Origin: Agromyces mariniharenae
GTDB taxonomy: Bacteria; Actinomycetota; Actinomycetes; Actinomycetales; Microbacteriaceae
Reading direction: 5' to 3'
Assembly: GCF_008122505.1 (NCBI RefSeq)
Contig: NZ_VSSB01000002.1
Span: forward strand, 372,001-436,000
DNA length: 64,000 bases
In this document: positions 48,270-57,789 of the stretch, piece by piece
Numbering within the stretch: position 1 is the first letter of the stretch
Layout: each line of letters begins with the position of its first letter
Program-made: the position numbers and the translations under genes
The notes under the pieces: model-generated
Told to the model about the DNA's origin: nothing
The model's database searches: none
What the model saw: only the letters and a program-made list of their open reading frames with translations

Positions 48270-51197
48270 GTGGCCCTCCTCCTCCACCGCATCGGACGCT
48301 TCGCCTTCCGGCGCGCCTGGCTCGTGCTCGCGGGCTGGGTGGTCGCCCTGGCAGCCCTCCTCGGCGCCGGCATCGGCCTCGGCGGCCAGCTCCAGGAGTC
48401 GTACGCGATCCCCGGCACCGAGTCCCAGCAGGCGATCGACCAGCTCGCCGCCGTGTTCCCCCAGACGGCCGGCGCCTCGGCGAAGGCCGTCGTCGAGGTG
48501 CCCGACGGGGCATCCGTCGAGGACCCCTCGTACACCGCCGCCATCGAGGACATGGAGGCTGCGCTCGAGGACGTCGACGGCGTCGCGAGCGTGCTCGGCC
48601 CGTTCGACGAGTACGCCGGCGACCAGGTCTCCGACGACGCCCGCACGGCCTACATCCAGGTGCAGTTCGACGGTCCGGTGACGGATGTCTCTGCGGAGTC
48701 GATCGACGCCGTGCTCGCGACCGGCGACCTCGGGCGCGACGCCGGGATGGAGGTCGCCTTCGGCGGCGAGGTGTTCCAGGACACGACCTTCGGCCTCACG
48801 ATCACCGAGGCGATCGGCGTGCTCTTCGCCGGCGTCGTGCTCATCATCACGTTCGGCTCGCTGCTCGCAGCCGGCATGCCCCTGCTCACCGCCCTCGTCG
48901 GCGTCGGGGCCGCGTTCGGCGGCATCTCGGTCGTCGCCGCATTCGCGCCCGTGTCGAGCACCGCACCCATGCTCGCGGTCATGATCGGCCTCGCGGTCGG
49001 CATCGACTACGCGCTGTTCATCCTGTCCCGGCACCGAACCCAGCTCGCGCGCGGCATGGATCCGCAGGAGAGCGCGGCCGAGGCGGTCGCGACCGCCGGC
49101 GGCGCCGTCGTGTTCGCCGGCCTCACGGTCATCATCGCGCTGCTCGGCCTGCTCGTGGTCGGCATCCCGTTCCTCAGCGTCATGGGCGTCGCGGCGGCGT
49201 TCGCCGTGCTCATCGCCGTCATCGGCGCGACCACGCTGCTGCCCGCGCTGCTGGGGCTCGCGGGCAAGCGCCTGATCCCGAAGCCGAGCAGCCGCGCCTA
49301 CCGTCGCGCCGTCGCCGGCGACGAGGGCGGGAAGAAGACCATGGGCCGCCGCTGGGTCGACACCGTGCTGAAGGCGCCGATCGTCTTCGTGCTGCTCGTC
49401 GTGGGCCTCCTCGGCGCCGCCGCGATCCCCGCCGCGAGCCTCGACCTCAACCTGCCCTCGGGCGCCGGCGAGGCGGGCTCGAGCCAGCGCGAGGCGTACG
49501 ACATGATCGCCGACGGCTTCGGACCTGGCTACAACGGCCCGCTCGTCGTGACGGTCGACATCACGCAGACGACCGACATCATGGAGGACCTCGACGCGAT
49601 CGCCGCGCGCCTCGCCGAGGTCGACGGCGTCGCCTACGTCGGCCAGGGCATGCCCAACGCGACGGTCGACACCGCGATCATCCAGGTGATCCCCGAGAGT
49701 GCGCCGAACGATCCCGAGACCAAGCAGGTCGTGCAGGAGATCCGCGCACTCGAGCCCGAGATCCAGGAGGACTTCGGCACGCCCATCGCCGTCACCGGCT
49801 ACACCGCCGTGTCGATCGACATCTCGCAGCGCCTGACCGACGCGCTCGTGCCGTTCGCCCTCATCGTCGTAGGGCTGTCGATCATCCTGCTGCTCATCGT
49901 GTTCCGCTCGGTGTTCGTGCCCATCAAGGCCGCGCTCGGGTTCCTCCTCTCCGCGTTCGCCGCAATCGGCGTCTCGGTCGCCGTGTTCCAGTGGGGCTGG
50001 TTCGCCGACCTCATGCACATCGAGCCCGGCCCGATCCTCAGCTTCCTGCCGATCCTGCTCATGGCCGTGCTCTTCGGCCTCGCCATGGACTACGAGGTGT
50101 TCCTCGTCTCGGGCATGCGCGAGGAGTTCGTGAAGACGAAGGAGCCGCGCAGCTCGATCGTGCACGGGTTCCAGCACGCCGCCCGCGTCGTCACCGCCGC
50201 CGCGCTCATCATGTTCTTCGTCTTCTTCGCGTTCGTGCCCGAGGGCACGGGAGCGATCAAGGGCATCGCGTTCGCGCTCGCGATCGGCGTGGCGTTCGAC
50301 GCGTTCCTCGTGCGCATGACGCTGGTGCCCGCCGCGATGGCGCTCGCCGGACGGGGCGCGTGGTGGCTGCCGAAGTGGCTCGCCCGCATCCTGCCCGACG
50401 TCGACATCGAGGGAGAGGGCCTGCGCCACCACCTCGCGGAGAGCGAGTGGGCCGAGGCGGAGGACGCCGACGTGCTCGCCGACGAACTGCTCGTCGGCGA
50501 CCCGGCCGGACCGATCGGGCCGCTCTCGGTGGCCGTTCCCCGCGGCGGCGCGCTCGTCGTGCGCGGCCGTGCGAACGAGCGCCGGCTCGTCGCCGCCACG
50601 CTGGCCGGGCGGGTCACGCCCGCCGGCGGCCGGCTCGCGGTGCTCGGCGCGCCCCTTCCCACCGACGCGGGCGCCGTCATGCGACGCGTCGCCGTGGCCG
50701 ATTCGTCGACGGATGCCGCGCCCGGCGTGACCGCGGGCGACGTCGTCGCCGCCCGGGTCGAGGCCACTCGCGCGTGGTACCGCCTCGACTCCAGCCGGGC
50801 CGCCGTCTCGGCCGCCCTCCGCCGCGTCGCCGAGGCGCGCACCGCGGCCGCCGACCCGCTCGCGTGGCGCACCCGCTCGCTCGATCCCGACACCCCGTTC
50901 GCGTCGCTCGACCCGCTCGACCGCACCCTCGTCGCGGTGGCCGCGGCCCTCGCCGAGCGGCCCGGAGCCGTCGTCGTCGACCTCGACGACGCCTCGGGCC
51001 CCGCTGATCGGCTCTGGCCAGCGCTCGCGCGGCTCGTGCCCGACGGCGTGGTGCTGATCGCCACCGTGCCGGCCGATGCCGACCCCATCCCCGCCGTCGA
51101 CGCCTTCGCGGTCCGCGGCATCCGCTCGCTCGACCTCGATGCCGGCCTCGCCGGCGCACCCGACCTCGTCGCCCGCCCCCAGGAGGCACTCCGATGA
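48270..51197 (+). CDS. MMPL/RND transporter with fused degenerate ABC-ATPase-like C-domain
   Basis: A 975-residue export pump. The first 700 residues have RND topology: helix 14-36, a porter domain, a helix cluster around 180-345 with GLAVGIDYALFILSRHR, then a second half with GLAMDYEVFLVSGMREEF. Asp/Tyr residues in those helices carry protons in MMPL proteins. Residues about 745-965 resemble an ABC nucleotide-binding domain: a beta-strand start PIGPLSVAVPRGGALVV, then RGRANERR where Walker A should be, VAVADSS at the Q-loop position, SLDPLDRTLVAVAAALAERP in place of the LSGGQ region, and VVVDLDD for Walker B. The missing GxGKS means no ATP hydrolysis is expected. GTG at 48270 is the start. 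It overlaps the next gene by four bases (ATGA). Confidence 0.85.
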   Translation: MALLLHRIGRFAFRRAWLVLAGWVVALAALLGAGIGLGGQLQESYAIPGTESQQAIDQLAAVFPQTAGASAKAVVEVPDGASVEDPSYTAAIEDMEAALEDVDGVASVLGPFDEYAGDQVSDDARTAYIQVQFDGPVTDVSAESIDAVLATGDLGRDAGMEVAFGGEVFQDTTFGLTITEAIGVLFAGVVLIITFGSLLAAGMPLLTALVGVGAAFGGISVVAAFAPVSSTAPMLAVMIGLAVGIDYALFILSRHRTQLARGMDPQESAAEAVATAGGAVVFAGLTVIIALLGLLVVGIPFLSVMGVAAAFAVLIAVIGATTLLPALLGLAGKRLIPKPSSRAYRRAVAGDEGGKKTMGRRWVDTVLKAPIVFVLLVVGLLGAAAIPAASLDLNLPSGAGEAGSSQREAYDMIADGFGPGYNGPLVVTVDITQTTDIMEDLDAIAARLAEVDGVAYVGQGMPNATVDTAIIQVIPESAPNDPETKQVVQEIRALEPEIQEDFGTPIAVTGYTAVSIDISQRLTDALVPFALIVVGLSIILLLIVFRSVFVPIKAALGFLLSAFAAIGVSVAVFQWGWFADLMHIEPGPILSFLPILLMAVLFGLAMDYEVFLVSGMREEFVKTKEPRSSIVHGFQHAARVVTAAALIMFFVFFAFVPEGTGAIKGIAFALAIGVAFDAFLVRMTLVPAAMALAGRGAWWLPKWLARILPDVDIEGEGLRHHLAESEWAEAEDADVLADELLVGDPAGPIGPLSVAVPRGGALVVRGRANERRLVAATLAGRVTPAGGRLAVLGAPLPTDAGAVMRRVAVADSSTDAAPGVTAGDVVAARVEATRAWYRLDSSRAAVSAALRRVAEARTAAADPLAWRTRSLDPDTPFASLDPLDRTLVAVAAALAERPGAVVVDLDDASGPADRLWPALARLVPDGVVLIATVPADADPIPAVDAFAVRGIRSLDLDAGLAGAPDLVARPQEALR

Positions 51198-53317
51198 CCC
51201 GCCCCGACGCATCCGCCGTGCTCGACGGCCCGACCCCCGGGCGCCGTCGCGGCCGTCGCGCCGCCCTCATCGCCGCCGTGGTGGCCGTGCCGCTCGCGGT
51301 CGCCGGCCTCGTCGCGGGCGCGATCGGCGGCGCCGACGAGCGCCTCGACGCGATCCCCGCCATCGTCGTGAACAACGACGAGTTCGTCACCATCACGACT
51401 CCCGACGGCGAGGAGCAGCCCGTGCTCGCCGGCCGCCAGCTCGTCACCGAACTCACCGGCGACGGCGACACCGGGTTCGACTGGACCATCTCGAACGACG
51501 AGGAGGCCGCGAAGGCCCTCGCCGACGGCGACGCGTACGCGGTGCTCACGATCCCGTCGGACTTCTCGGCCTCGGTGACCTCGCTCCAGGGCGACGCGCC
51601 CACCACGGCGCAGCTCGACATCCGAACCGACGACGCGCACGGCTACCTCGCCGGCATCGTCGGCTCGACCGTCGGCGACGCGATCGCCTCGACGTTCGGC
51701 ACCGCGCTCACGACGCAGTACCTCGAGGGGCTCTACGGCAACCTCATCACGGTGGGCGGCTCGCTCGGCGACGCCGCCGACGGCGCGCAGCAGCTCGCCT
51801 CGGGCGCGGACTCGCTCTCGTCGGGACTCGGCCAGCTCGCCTCGGGCGTCGGCGCCTCGGCGTCGGGCGCCTCGGAGCTCGCGGGCGGCCTCGACCAGCT
51901 CGCCGGCGGCGTCGGCTCGGCCGCCTCGGGCGCCGCGCAGGCCGCGTCGGGCGCGTACGCCTACGCCGACGGCGTCGACCAGTACACCGCGGGTGTCGAC
52001 GGGCTCGCGGGCGGGCTCGGGCAGCTCGCGGCGCAGACGACGGAGCTCGGGACGCTGGGAACCGGCATCGTGGACTACACCACCGGAGTCTCCGACCTCA
52101 ACACCGGCTACGGCCAGCTCGAGCCCGGGCTGCTCGCGCTCATCGATTCGAACGTCGCCGCCACGGCCGAGGCGATCGGCCAGAAGGACGCCACCTGTGC
52201 GACGGAGCCGCTTCCCGCACCGCTCCAGGGCCTCTGCGACCTGCGAAGCGGCGTCGAGGGCACTGGAGACGGGCTTTCGGTCCTCGCCACCAATGGGCCT
52301 CCCCTCGCCGCCGGCGGCGCCGGCCTCGGCACGCTCCAGGGCGGCATCGCCCAGCTCGCGGGCGGGGCATCCCAGCTCGCGGGCGGGTCCGCCCAGCTGC
52401 GGACGGGTGCCGACGGCATCGCGTCGGGCGTCGACGGCCTGGCCGGCGGTCTCGGTGAGCTCGAGTCGGGCGCGTCGGGCGCGGCATCCGGCACGACGGA
52501 GCTCGCGGGCGGCCTCACCCAGCTGCAGTCGGGCGCGCAGGCGTCGGCGGACGGCGCGTCGCAGCTCGCGGGCGGCACCGGCGAACTCGCCGACGGGCTC
52601 GCGCAGGGTGCGGAGGGCACCTCGTCGCTCGACGACATGGACGCCGCCGCGACCGCCGACGTCGTCGCGAAGCCGGTCACCTCCGAGTCGACCCGCGACA
52701 ACGAGATCACCTCGATCGGACAGGTCGTCGCCATGCTGCTCGGCCCCATCGGCCTCTGGCTCGGGGCGATGGCGCTGTTCCTCATCTGGCGGCCGTTCTC
52801 ACGCGAAGCGCTCGCGAGCACGGCGCCGACGGCGCGGATCGTCGCGCGGACGCTGTTCCGCGCCTCGCTCATCGGGATCGTGCAGGCCGTGGCCGTGGTG
52901 CTGCTCATGCACACGGCGCTCGGCGTCGAGTGGTCGCTGCTGCCGCAGACGTTCGCGTTCTCGGTGCTGCTCGCGCTGTCGTTCATGGCCGTGCACGCGT
53001 TCCTGCACTCGTGGCTCGGCCGGGCCGGCACGATCGTGTCGCTCGTGCTCGTGGTGCTGCAGCTGGCGGCATCCGGCGGCCTCTACCCGCTCGAGGTCGT
53101 GAGCGGCCCGTACCAGGCGATCAGTCCCTTCCTCCCGCTCACCTGGGCCGTGCAGGGCATGCAGCTCATCGTCTCCGGCGCAGGCGGATCGGGCGTCTGG
53201 GCCGCGGTCGGTGCGACCGCGCTGTTCGGCGTGCTCGGCGCGCTCGGCACCGCCTTCGTCATCGCGCGCCGTCGGGCCGTGCGCTCGCCGGGCAGGCTCG
53301 CGGTCGCGACCGCCTGA
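51194..53317 (+). CDS. YhgE/Pip-domain membrane protein
   Basis: A 707-residue protein of the YhgE/Pip (phage infection protein) family. A helix near residues 18-40 leads to a large extracytoplasmic part and about six helices after residue 510, the ABC-2-type membrane domain. Between about 190 and 490 the chain is a run of heptad-like Ala/Ser-Gly-x-x-x-Leu units (ASGADSLSSGLGQLASG...), predicted as a long helical stalk. This low-complexity run is real coding sequence. It is coupled to the MMPL pump by a four-base overlap. YhgE/Pip proteins often accompany MMPL pumps in actinobacteria and may bridge to the envelope; substrate unknown. Confidence 0.88.
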   Translation: MTRPDASAVLDGPTPGRRRGRRAALIAAVVAVPLAVAGLVAGAIGGADERLDAIPAIVVNNDEFVTITTPDGEEQPVLAGRQLVTELTGDGDTGFDWTISNDEEAAKALADGDAYAVLTIPSDFSASVTSLQGDAPTTAQLDIRTDDAHGYLAGIVGSTVGDAIASTFGTALTTQYLEGLYGNLITVGGSLGDAADGAQQLASGADSLSSGLGQLASGVGASASGASELAGGLDQLAGGVGSAASGAAQAASGAYAYADGVDQYTAGVDGLAGGLGQLAAQTTELGTLGTGIVDYTTGVSDLNTGYGQLEPGLLALIDSNVAATAEAIGQKDATCATEPLPAPLQGLCDLRSGVEGTGDGLSVLATNGPPLAAGGAGLGTLQGGIAQLAGGASQLAGGSAQLRTGADGIASGVDGLAGGLGELESGASGAASGTTELAGGLTQLQSGAQASADGASQLAGGTGELADGLAQGAEGTSSLDDMDAAATADVVAKPVTSESTRDNEITSIGQVVAMLLGPIGLWLGAMALFLIWRPFSREALASTAPTARIVARTLFRASLIGIVQAVAVVLLMHTALGVEWSLLPQTFAFSVLLALSFMAVHAFLHSWLGRAGTIVSLVLVVLQLAASGGLYPLEVVSGPYQAISPFLPLTWAVQGMQLIVSGAGGSGVWAAVGATALFGVLGALGTAFVIARRRAVRSPGRLAVATA

Positions 53318-53379
53318 TCGGATGCTGCGCCGGCGCGCTCGTACGTGGGCCACGCCGGCGCGGCATCCGATCGACGCGG

Positions 53380-53703
53380 CTCGAGCGTCACGGCGTCGCA
53401 GTCCATGCGGCGCGGATCCCATCCGGGGGCGTAGGCCTTGAGGTTCCGGCCGGCGGCGCGCCACGGGAACATGTTCTCCACGGTGATCTCGACGCCGTGC
53501 CGTGACGAGGTCTCGCGCACGATGTCGAGGAAGCGCTCCGCGTACTCCGCCTGCCAGCGGAACGGCGGATGCACGACGACCGTGCGGGCGCCGAGGGCCG
53601 TGGCGAGCTCGGCCGTGCGGGTGAGCTTCACGCCGGGGTCGCGGCCCCACACGAAGTGCGTGAGCAGCAGCACGGGCGCATGCACCGACAGGATCAGGGC
53701 ACG
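53380..53703 (-). pseudogene. Remnant of a sugar phosphate isomerase/epimerase
   Basis: An internal fragment of about 105 residues reads as a TIM-barrel isomerase: ALILSVHAPVLLLTHFVWGR, TAELATALGARTVVVHPPFR, YAERFLDIVRETSSRHGVEI, TVENMFPWRAAGRNLKAYAP and WDPRRMDCDAVTLE. It keeps barrel blocks (HAPVLL, VVVHPP, ITVENM) but lacks the N-terminal strands, since only a Pro-rich stretch runs back to a stop at 53752-53754. It also lacks the C-terminal third, where the frame runs antisense into the YhgE/Pip gene. The break falls at the edge of the TetR-MMPL-YhgE module, suggesting that module's arrival, or an associated deletion, cut the gene. Confidence 0.7.
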
Positions 53704-53790
53704 CAGTCTCGTCCCGCGACCCGGCGGCGGGGAGGGCGCCGAGGGCGGCTGTTAGCCTGAACGGAGCGCCGAGGAGGGACATCCGCCGAC

Positions 53791-56037
53791 ATGCACGCCC
53801 CTGAACCGACACGCGACGACCTCTACGTCGACCACGTCTACGACATGATCGTCGTGTCGAACCGGCTCCCCGTCGACTACGAGGAGGGGCCCGACGGGCA
53901 GATCCGCTGGAAGAGCTCGCCCGGCGGTCTCGTGACCGCCCTCGAACCGGTGATGCGGGCCGCCGACGGCGCATGGATCGGCTGGACCGGCGTGGCCGAC
54001 CGCGAGCTCGACCCGTTCGAGCACGACGGCATCTCGATCATCCCCGTGCCCCTGTCGTCGCGCGAGCTCGAGGAGTACTACGAGGGCTTCTCCAACGACA
54101 CGCTGTGGCCGCTCTACCACGACGTGATCGCGCCGCCGTCGTTCCACCGCGAGTGGTGGGAGGCGTACGTGCGGGTCAACCGGCGGTTCGCCGAGGCCGC
54201 GGCACGCGCGGCATCCGACGGCGCGGTCGTCTGGGTGCAGGACTACCAGTTGCAGCTCGTGCCGCGGATGCTGCGCGAGAGCCGCCCCGACCTGGTGATC
54301 GGGTTCTTCAACCACATCCCGTTCCCGGCCTACGGCATCTACTCGCAGCTGCCCTGGCGCCGCCAGGTGCTCGACGGACTGCTCGGCGCCGACGTCATCG
54401 GCTTCCAGCGGGCCGCCGACGCCGGCAACTTCTCGCGGGCCGTGCGCCGCCTCTTCGGCTACTCCACCCGTGGCACCGTCATCGACGTGCCCGACGCCGA
54501 CGGCGGGAGCCGGCGGGTGGTCGCGCGGCACTTCCCGATCTCGATCGACGCGGCCGGGTTCGAGGAGATCGCCCGCCGGCCCGAGGTGCAGGCACGCTCC
54601 CGCGAGATCCGCGAGAGCCTCGGCAACCCCGAGACGATCATGCTGGGCGTCGACCGGCTCGACTACACCAAGGGCATCCGGCACCGCATGAAGGCGTTCG
54701 GCGAACTCCTGCGCGACGGCCGGCTGGAGGTCGAGGACGCCACGCTCGTGCAGGTCGCGAGCCCCTCGCGCGAGCGCGTCGAGACCTACCGGCAGCTGCG
54801 CGACGAGATCGAGCTCGCCGTCGGACGCCTCAACGGCGACTACTCGACGCTCGGCCACCAGGCGATCGCCTACCTGCACCACGGCTACCCGCGCGAGGAG
54901 ATGGTGGCGCTCTACCTCGCCGCCGACGTCATGCTCGTGACCGCCCTCCGCGACGGCATGAACCTCGTCGCCAAGGAGTACGTCGCCTGCCGCTTCGACG
55001 AGGACGGGGTGCTGCTGCTCAGCGAGTTCACCGGGGCATCCGACGAGCTGCGGCAGGCCGTGCTCGTGAACCCGCACGACATCGAGGGCCTGAAGGACGC
55101 CATGGTCGAGGCGATCCGGATGCCGCGGCGCGAGCGCGCCCGCCGCATGCGCGCCCTGCGCAAGCGCGTCCGCGACAACGACGTGGCGAACTGGTCGCGC
55201 AGCTTCCTCGAGACACTCACCGGCGCCGGGATCATCGCACCCGGCGTGCCCGACCCGCTCATGGCCGCGATCACCCGGCTCGCCGCCACCGAGCGCCTCC
55301 TCGTCGCGCTCGACTTCGACGGCACGCTTGCGCCGATCGTCGAACGCCCGGAGGACGCCCGGGCCACCGAGCGCGCCCGTGCGGCGATCGAGCGCCTTGC
55401 GGGTGTCGATGACACCCGCGTCGCGATCGTGTCGGGCCGGGCGCTCGACAGCCTCGGCGAGGTCGCGAGCCCGCCCACGGGCACGCTCCTCAGCGGCTCG
55501 CACGGCGTCGAGCTGAAGCTCGACACCGGTCCGATCCAGATCGACCTGCGCGACACCGAGCTCGAGAAGCTCGACCGGCTGACCGAGATCGTCGAGGGCG
55601 TCGCCGACAGCACCCCGGGCGCCTTCATCGAGCGCAAGCCGGCCGGGCTCGCGCTGCACACCCGGCGCCTGAAGGGACCTGAGGGCAGCGCGCTCCAGCA
55701 GGACGCCCGCGACCAGGTCGCCGCGGAGCTCCTCGGCATCACGGTGCGCACCGGCAAGGCCGTGCTGGAGTTCGCCGTGCGGGCCAGCGACAAGGGGGAG
55801 TCCCTCACCAGGCTGCGCCAGCACGTCGGCGCGACGGCCGTCATCTACGTGGGCGACGACGTCACCGACGAGGACGCGTTCGCGACGCTCGACGCCGGCG
55901 ACGTGGGCGTGAAGGTCGGCCAGGGCAAGTCGATCGCGACCTACCGCGTGCGCAGTCCCGAAGACGTCGCGGAGCTGCTCGAGCAGCTCGCCGATGCGCG
56001 TGACGCGGCGCGCCAGGGCGACGCGCGCTGGCCATAG
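53791..56037 (+). CDS. otsAB: Fused trehalose-6-phosphate synthase/phosphatase
   Basis: A 748-residue bifunctional enzyme. Residues about 18-480 are OtsA (GT20): [67 protein letters not shown] and [14 protein letters not shown] contain the UDP-glucose and glucose-6-phosphate contacts. Residues about 495-735 are OtsB, a HAD phosphatase: [11 protein letters not shown] (nucleophile Asp), [14 protein letters not shown] and [12 protein letters not shown]. The two steps convert UDP-glucose and glucose 6-phosphate to trehalose in the cytosol, a stress protectant. GAGGAGG lies upstream of the ATG, and TAGCCT at 53753 could be the -10. Fusion of both domains is known in some bacteria and in eukaryotes. 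Confidence 0.95.
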   Translation: MHAPEPTRDDLYVDHVYDMIVVSNRLPVDYEEGPDGQIRWKSSPGGLVTALEPVMRAADGAWIGWTGVADRELDPFEHDGISIIPVPLSSRELEEYYEGFSNDTLWPLYHDVIAPPSFHREWWEAYVRVNRRFAEAAARAASDGAVVWVQDYQLQLVPRMLRESRPDLVIGFFNHIPFPAYGIYSQLPWRRQVLDGLLGADVIGFQRAADAGNFSRAVRRLFGYSTRGTVIDVPDADGGSRRVVARHFPISIDAAGFEEIARRPEVQARSREIRESLGNPETIMLGVDRLDYTKGIRHRMKAFGELLRDGRLEVEDATLVQVASPSRERVETYRQLRDEIELAVGRLNGDYSTLGHQAIAYLHHGYPREEMVALYLAADVMLVTALRDGMNLVAKEYVACRFDEDGVLLLSEFTGASDELRQAVLVNPHDIEGLKDAMVEAIRMPRRERARRMRALRKRVRDNDVANWSRSFLETLTGAGIIAPGVPDPLMAAITRLAATERLLVALDFDGTLAPIVERPEDARATERARAAIERLAGVDDTRVAIVSGRALDSLGEVASPPTGTLLSGSHGVELKLDTGPIQIDLRDTELEKLDRLTEIVEGVADSTPGAFIERKPAGLALHTRRLKGPEGSALQQDARDQVAAELLGITVRTGKAVLEFAVRASDKGESLTRLRQHVGATAVIYVGDDVTDEDAFATLDAGDVGVKVGQGKSIATYRVRSPEDVAELLEQLADARDAARQGDARWP

Positions 56038-56047
56038 ACTCGAATGC

Positions 56048-57742
56048 ATGTCGCAGTTCGACCCCAAGCCGCGTAGTCGCACCGTCACCGACGGCATCGA
56101 AGCCATGACCAGCCGCGGGATGCTGCGCGCCGTCGGCATGGGCGATGCGGACTGGGACAAGCCGCAGATCGGCATCGCGAGCTCGTGGAACGAGATCACC
56201 CCCTGCAACCTGTCGCTCGCGCGGCTCGCGCAGGCGGCGAAGGAGGGCGTGCACGGCGGCGGCGGGTACCCGCTGCAGTTCGGCACCGTCTCGGTGTCCG
56301 ACGGCATCTCGATGGGCCACGAGGGGATGCACTTCTCGCTCGTCTCGCGCGAGGTCATCGCCGACTCGGTCGAGGTCGTGATGCAGGCCGAGCGGCTCGA
56401 CGGCTCGGTGCTCCTCGCGGGCTGCGACAAGTCGATCCCCGGCATGCTCATGGCGGCCGCGCGACTCGACCTCGCCTCCGTCTTCCTCTACGCCGGCTCG
56501 ATCGCCCCGGGCTGGGTGCGCCTGTCCGACGGCACCGAGAAGGACATCACGATCATCGACTCGTTCGAGGCCGTCGGCGCCGTGCGGGCGGGCACGATGA
56601 GCGAAGCCGACGCGAAGCGCATCGAGTGCGCGTTCGCGCCCGGCGAGGGCGCCTGCGGCGGCATGTACACCGCCAACACCATGGCGTCGGTCGCGGAGGC
56701 GCTCGGCCTCTCGCTCCCGGGTTCGGCGTCACCGGCAGCCGCCGACCGCCGTCGCGACTACTACGCCCACCGTTCGGGCGAGGCCGTGGTGAACCTCCTG
56801 AACCACGGCATCACGGCTCGCCAGATCCTCACCAAGCAGGCGTTCGAGAACGCCATCGCGGTCGGCATGGCCCTCGGCGGCTCCACGAACATCGTGCTGC
56901 ACCTGCTCGCGATCGCGCGCGAGGCCGATGTCGAGCTCACCCTCGACGACTTCAACCGCATCGGCTCGAAGGTGCCGCACATCGGCGACCTCAAGCCGTT
57001 CGGCCGCTTCGTCATGAACGACGTCGACCGCCGCGGCGGCCTGCCCGTGCTCATGAAGGCGCTGCTCGACGCCGGCCTCATGCACGGCGACGCCCTCACG
57101 GTCACCGGCAAGACGCTCGCGGAGAACCTCGCCGAGATGGACATCCCGCCGCTCGACGGCGAGGTGCTGCGCACGCTCGACAACCCGATCCACGAGACCG
57201 GCGGGCTCACGATCCTGCACGGCTCGCTCGCGCCTGAGGGCGCCGTGGTGAAGACCGCGGGCTTCGACGCCGCGACGTTCGAGGGCCCCGCGCGGGTGTT
57301 CGAGCGGGAGCGCGCGGCGATGGACGCGCTGACCGCCGGCGAGATCAAGCACGGCGACGTCGTCGTCATCCGCTACGAGGGCCCCAAGGGCGGGCCGGGC
57401 ATGCGCGAGATGCTCGCCATCACGGCCGCCATCAAGGGCGCTGGGCTCGGAAAAGATGTACTACTCTTGACGGACGGTCGATTCTCCGGCGGCACAACCG
57501 GCCTGTGCATCGGCCACATAGCACCCGAAGCGGTGGACGCAGGTCCCATCGCCTTCGTGCGCGATGGTGATCTGATACGGGTCGATATCGCAGCTCGTTC
57601 CATCGACCTACTGGTCGACGATGCCGAGCTGGCTGCCCGCCGTGAAGGCTGGGCTCCGCTTCCTCCGCGCTATACCCGTGGCGTCCTCGCGAAGTACTCG
57701 AAGCTCGTGCGCTCCGCCGCCGAAGGCGCCACGACAGGCTGA
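56048..57742 (+). CDS. ilvD: Dihydroxy-acid dehydratase
   Basis: A 564-residue Fe-S enzyme making 2-keto acids in valine, leucine and isoleucine synthesis. Cluster and metal ligands appear in [23 protein letters not shown] and [14 protein letters not shown], and the C-terminal [20 protein letters not shown] block is intact. TAGACT (56035-56040) overlaps the otsAB stop codon and lies seven bases before the ATG, suggesting a leaderless ilvD mRNA. An in-frame ATG at 55994 lies inside otsAB and is rejected. From about 57445 to the end, codon usage changes sharply, with GTA, CTA, ATA, AAA and GAT codons hardly seen before this point. Confidence 0.95.
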   Translation: MSQFDPKPRSRTVTDGIEAMTSRGMLRAVGMGDADWDKPQIGIASSWNEITPCNLSLARLAQAAKEGVHGGGGYPLQFGTVSVSDGISMGHEGMHFSLVSREVIADSVEVVMQAERLDGSVLLAGCDKSIPGMLMAAARLDLASVFLYAGSIAPGWVRLSDGTEKDITIIDSFEAVGAVRAGTMSEADAKRIECAFAPGEGACGGMYTANTMASVAEALGLSLPGSASPAAADRRRDYYAHRSGEAVVNLLNHGITARQILTKQAFENAIAVGMALGGSTNIVLHLLAIAREADVELTLDDFNRIGSKVPHIGDLKPFGRFVMNDVDRRGGLPVLMKALLDAGLMHGDALTVTGKTLAENLAEMDIPPLDGEVLRTLDNPIHETGGLTILHGSLAPEGAVVKTAGFDAATFEGPARVFERERAAMDALTAGEIKHGDVVVIRYEGPKGGPGMREMLAITAAIKGAGLGKDVLLLTDGRFSGGTTGLCIGHIAPEAVDAGPIAFVRDGDLIRVDIAARSIDLLVDDAELAARREGWAPLPPRYTRGVLAKYSKLVRSAAEGATTG

Positions 57743-57789
57743 GTGCTGCGCCTCCCCGCATTTCCACCGTCCACCAGAACAGGAATCGA

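Noticed and set aside
48129..51212. Long minus-strand frame antisense to the MMPL gene
   Set aside because: High-GC shadow frame; the plus-strand reading shows full RND topology and operon overlaps.
51770..52640. DNA repeat or minisatellite
   Set aside because: The repetitive look comes from in-frame heptad-like Gly/Ser/Leu units of the YhgE/Pip stalk; it is coding sequence.
53752..56451. 899-codon minus-strand frame opposite otsAB
   Set aside because: Shadow frame; the plus-strand OtsA and OtsB catalytic motifs are complete.
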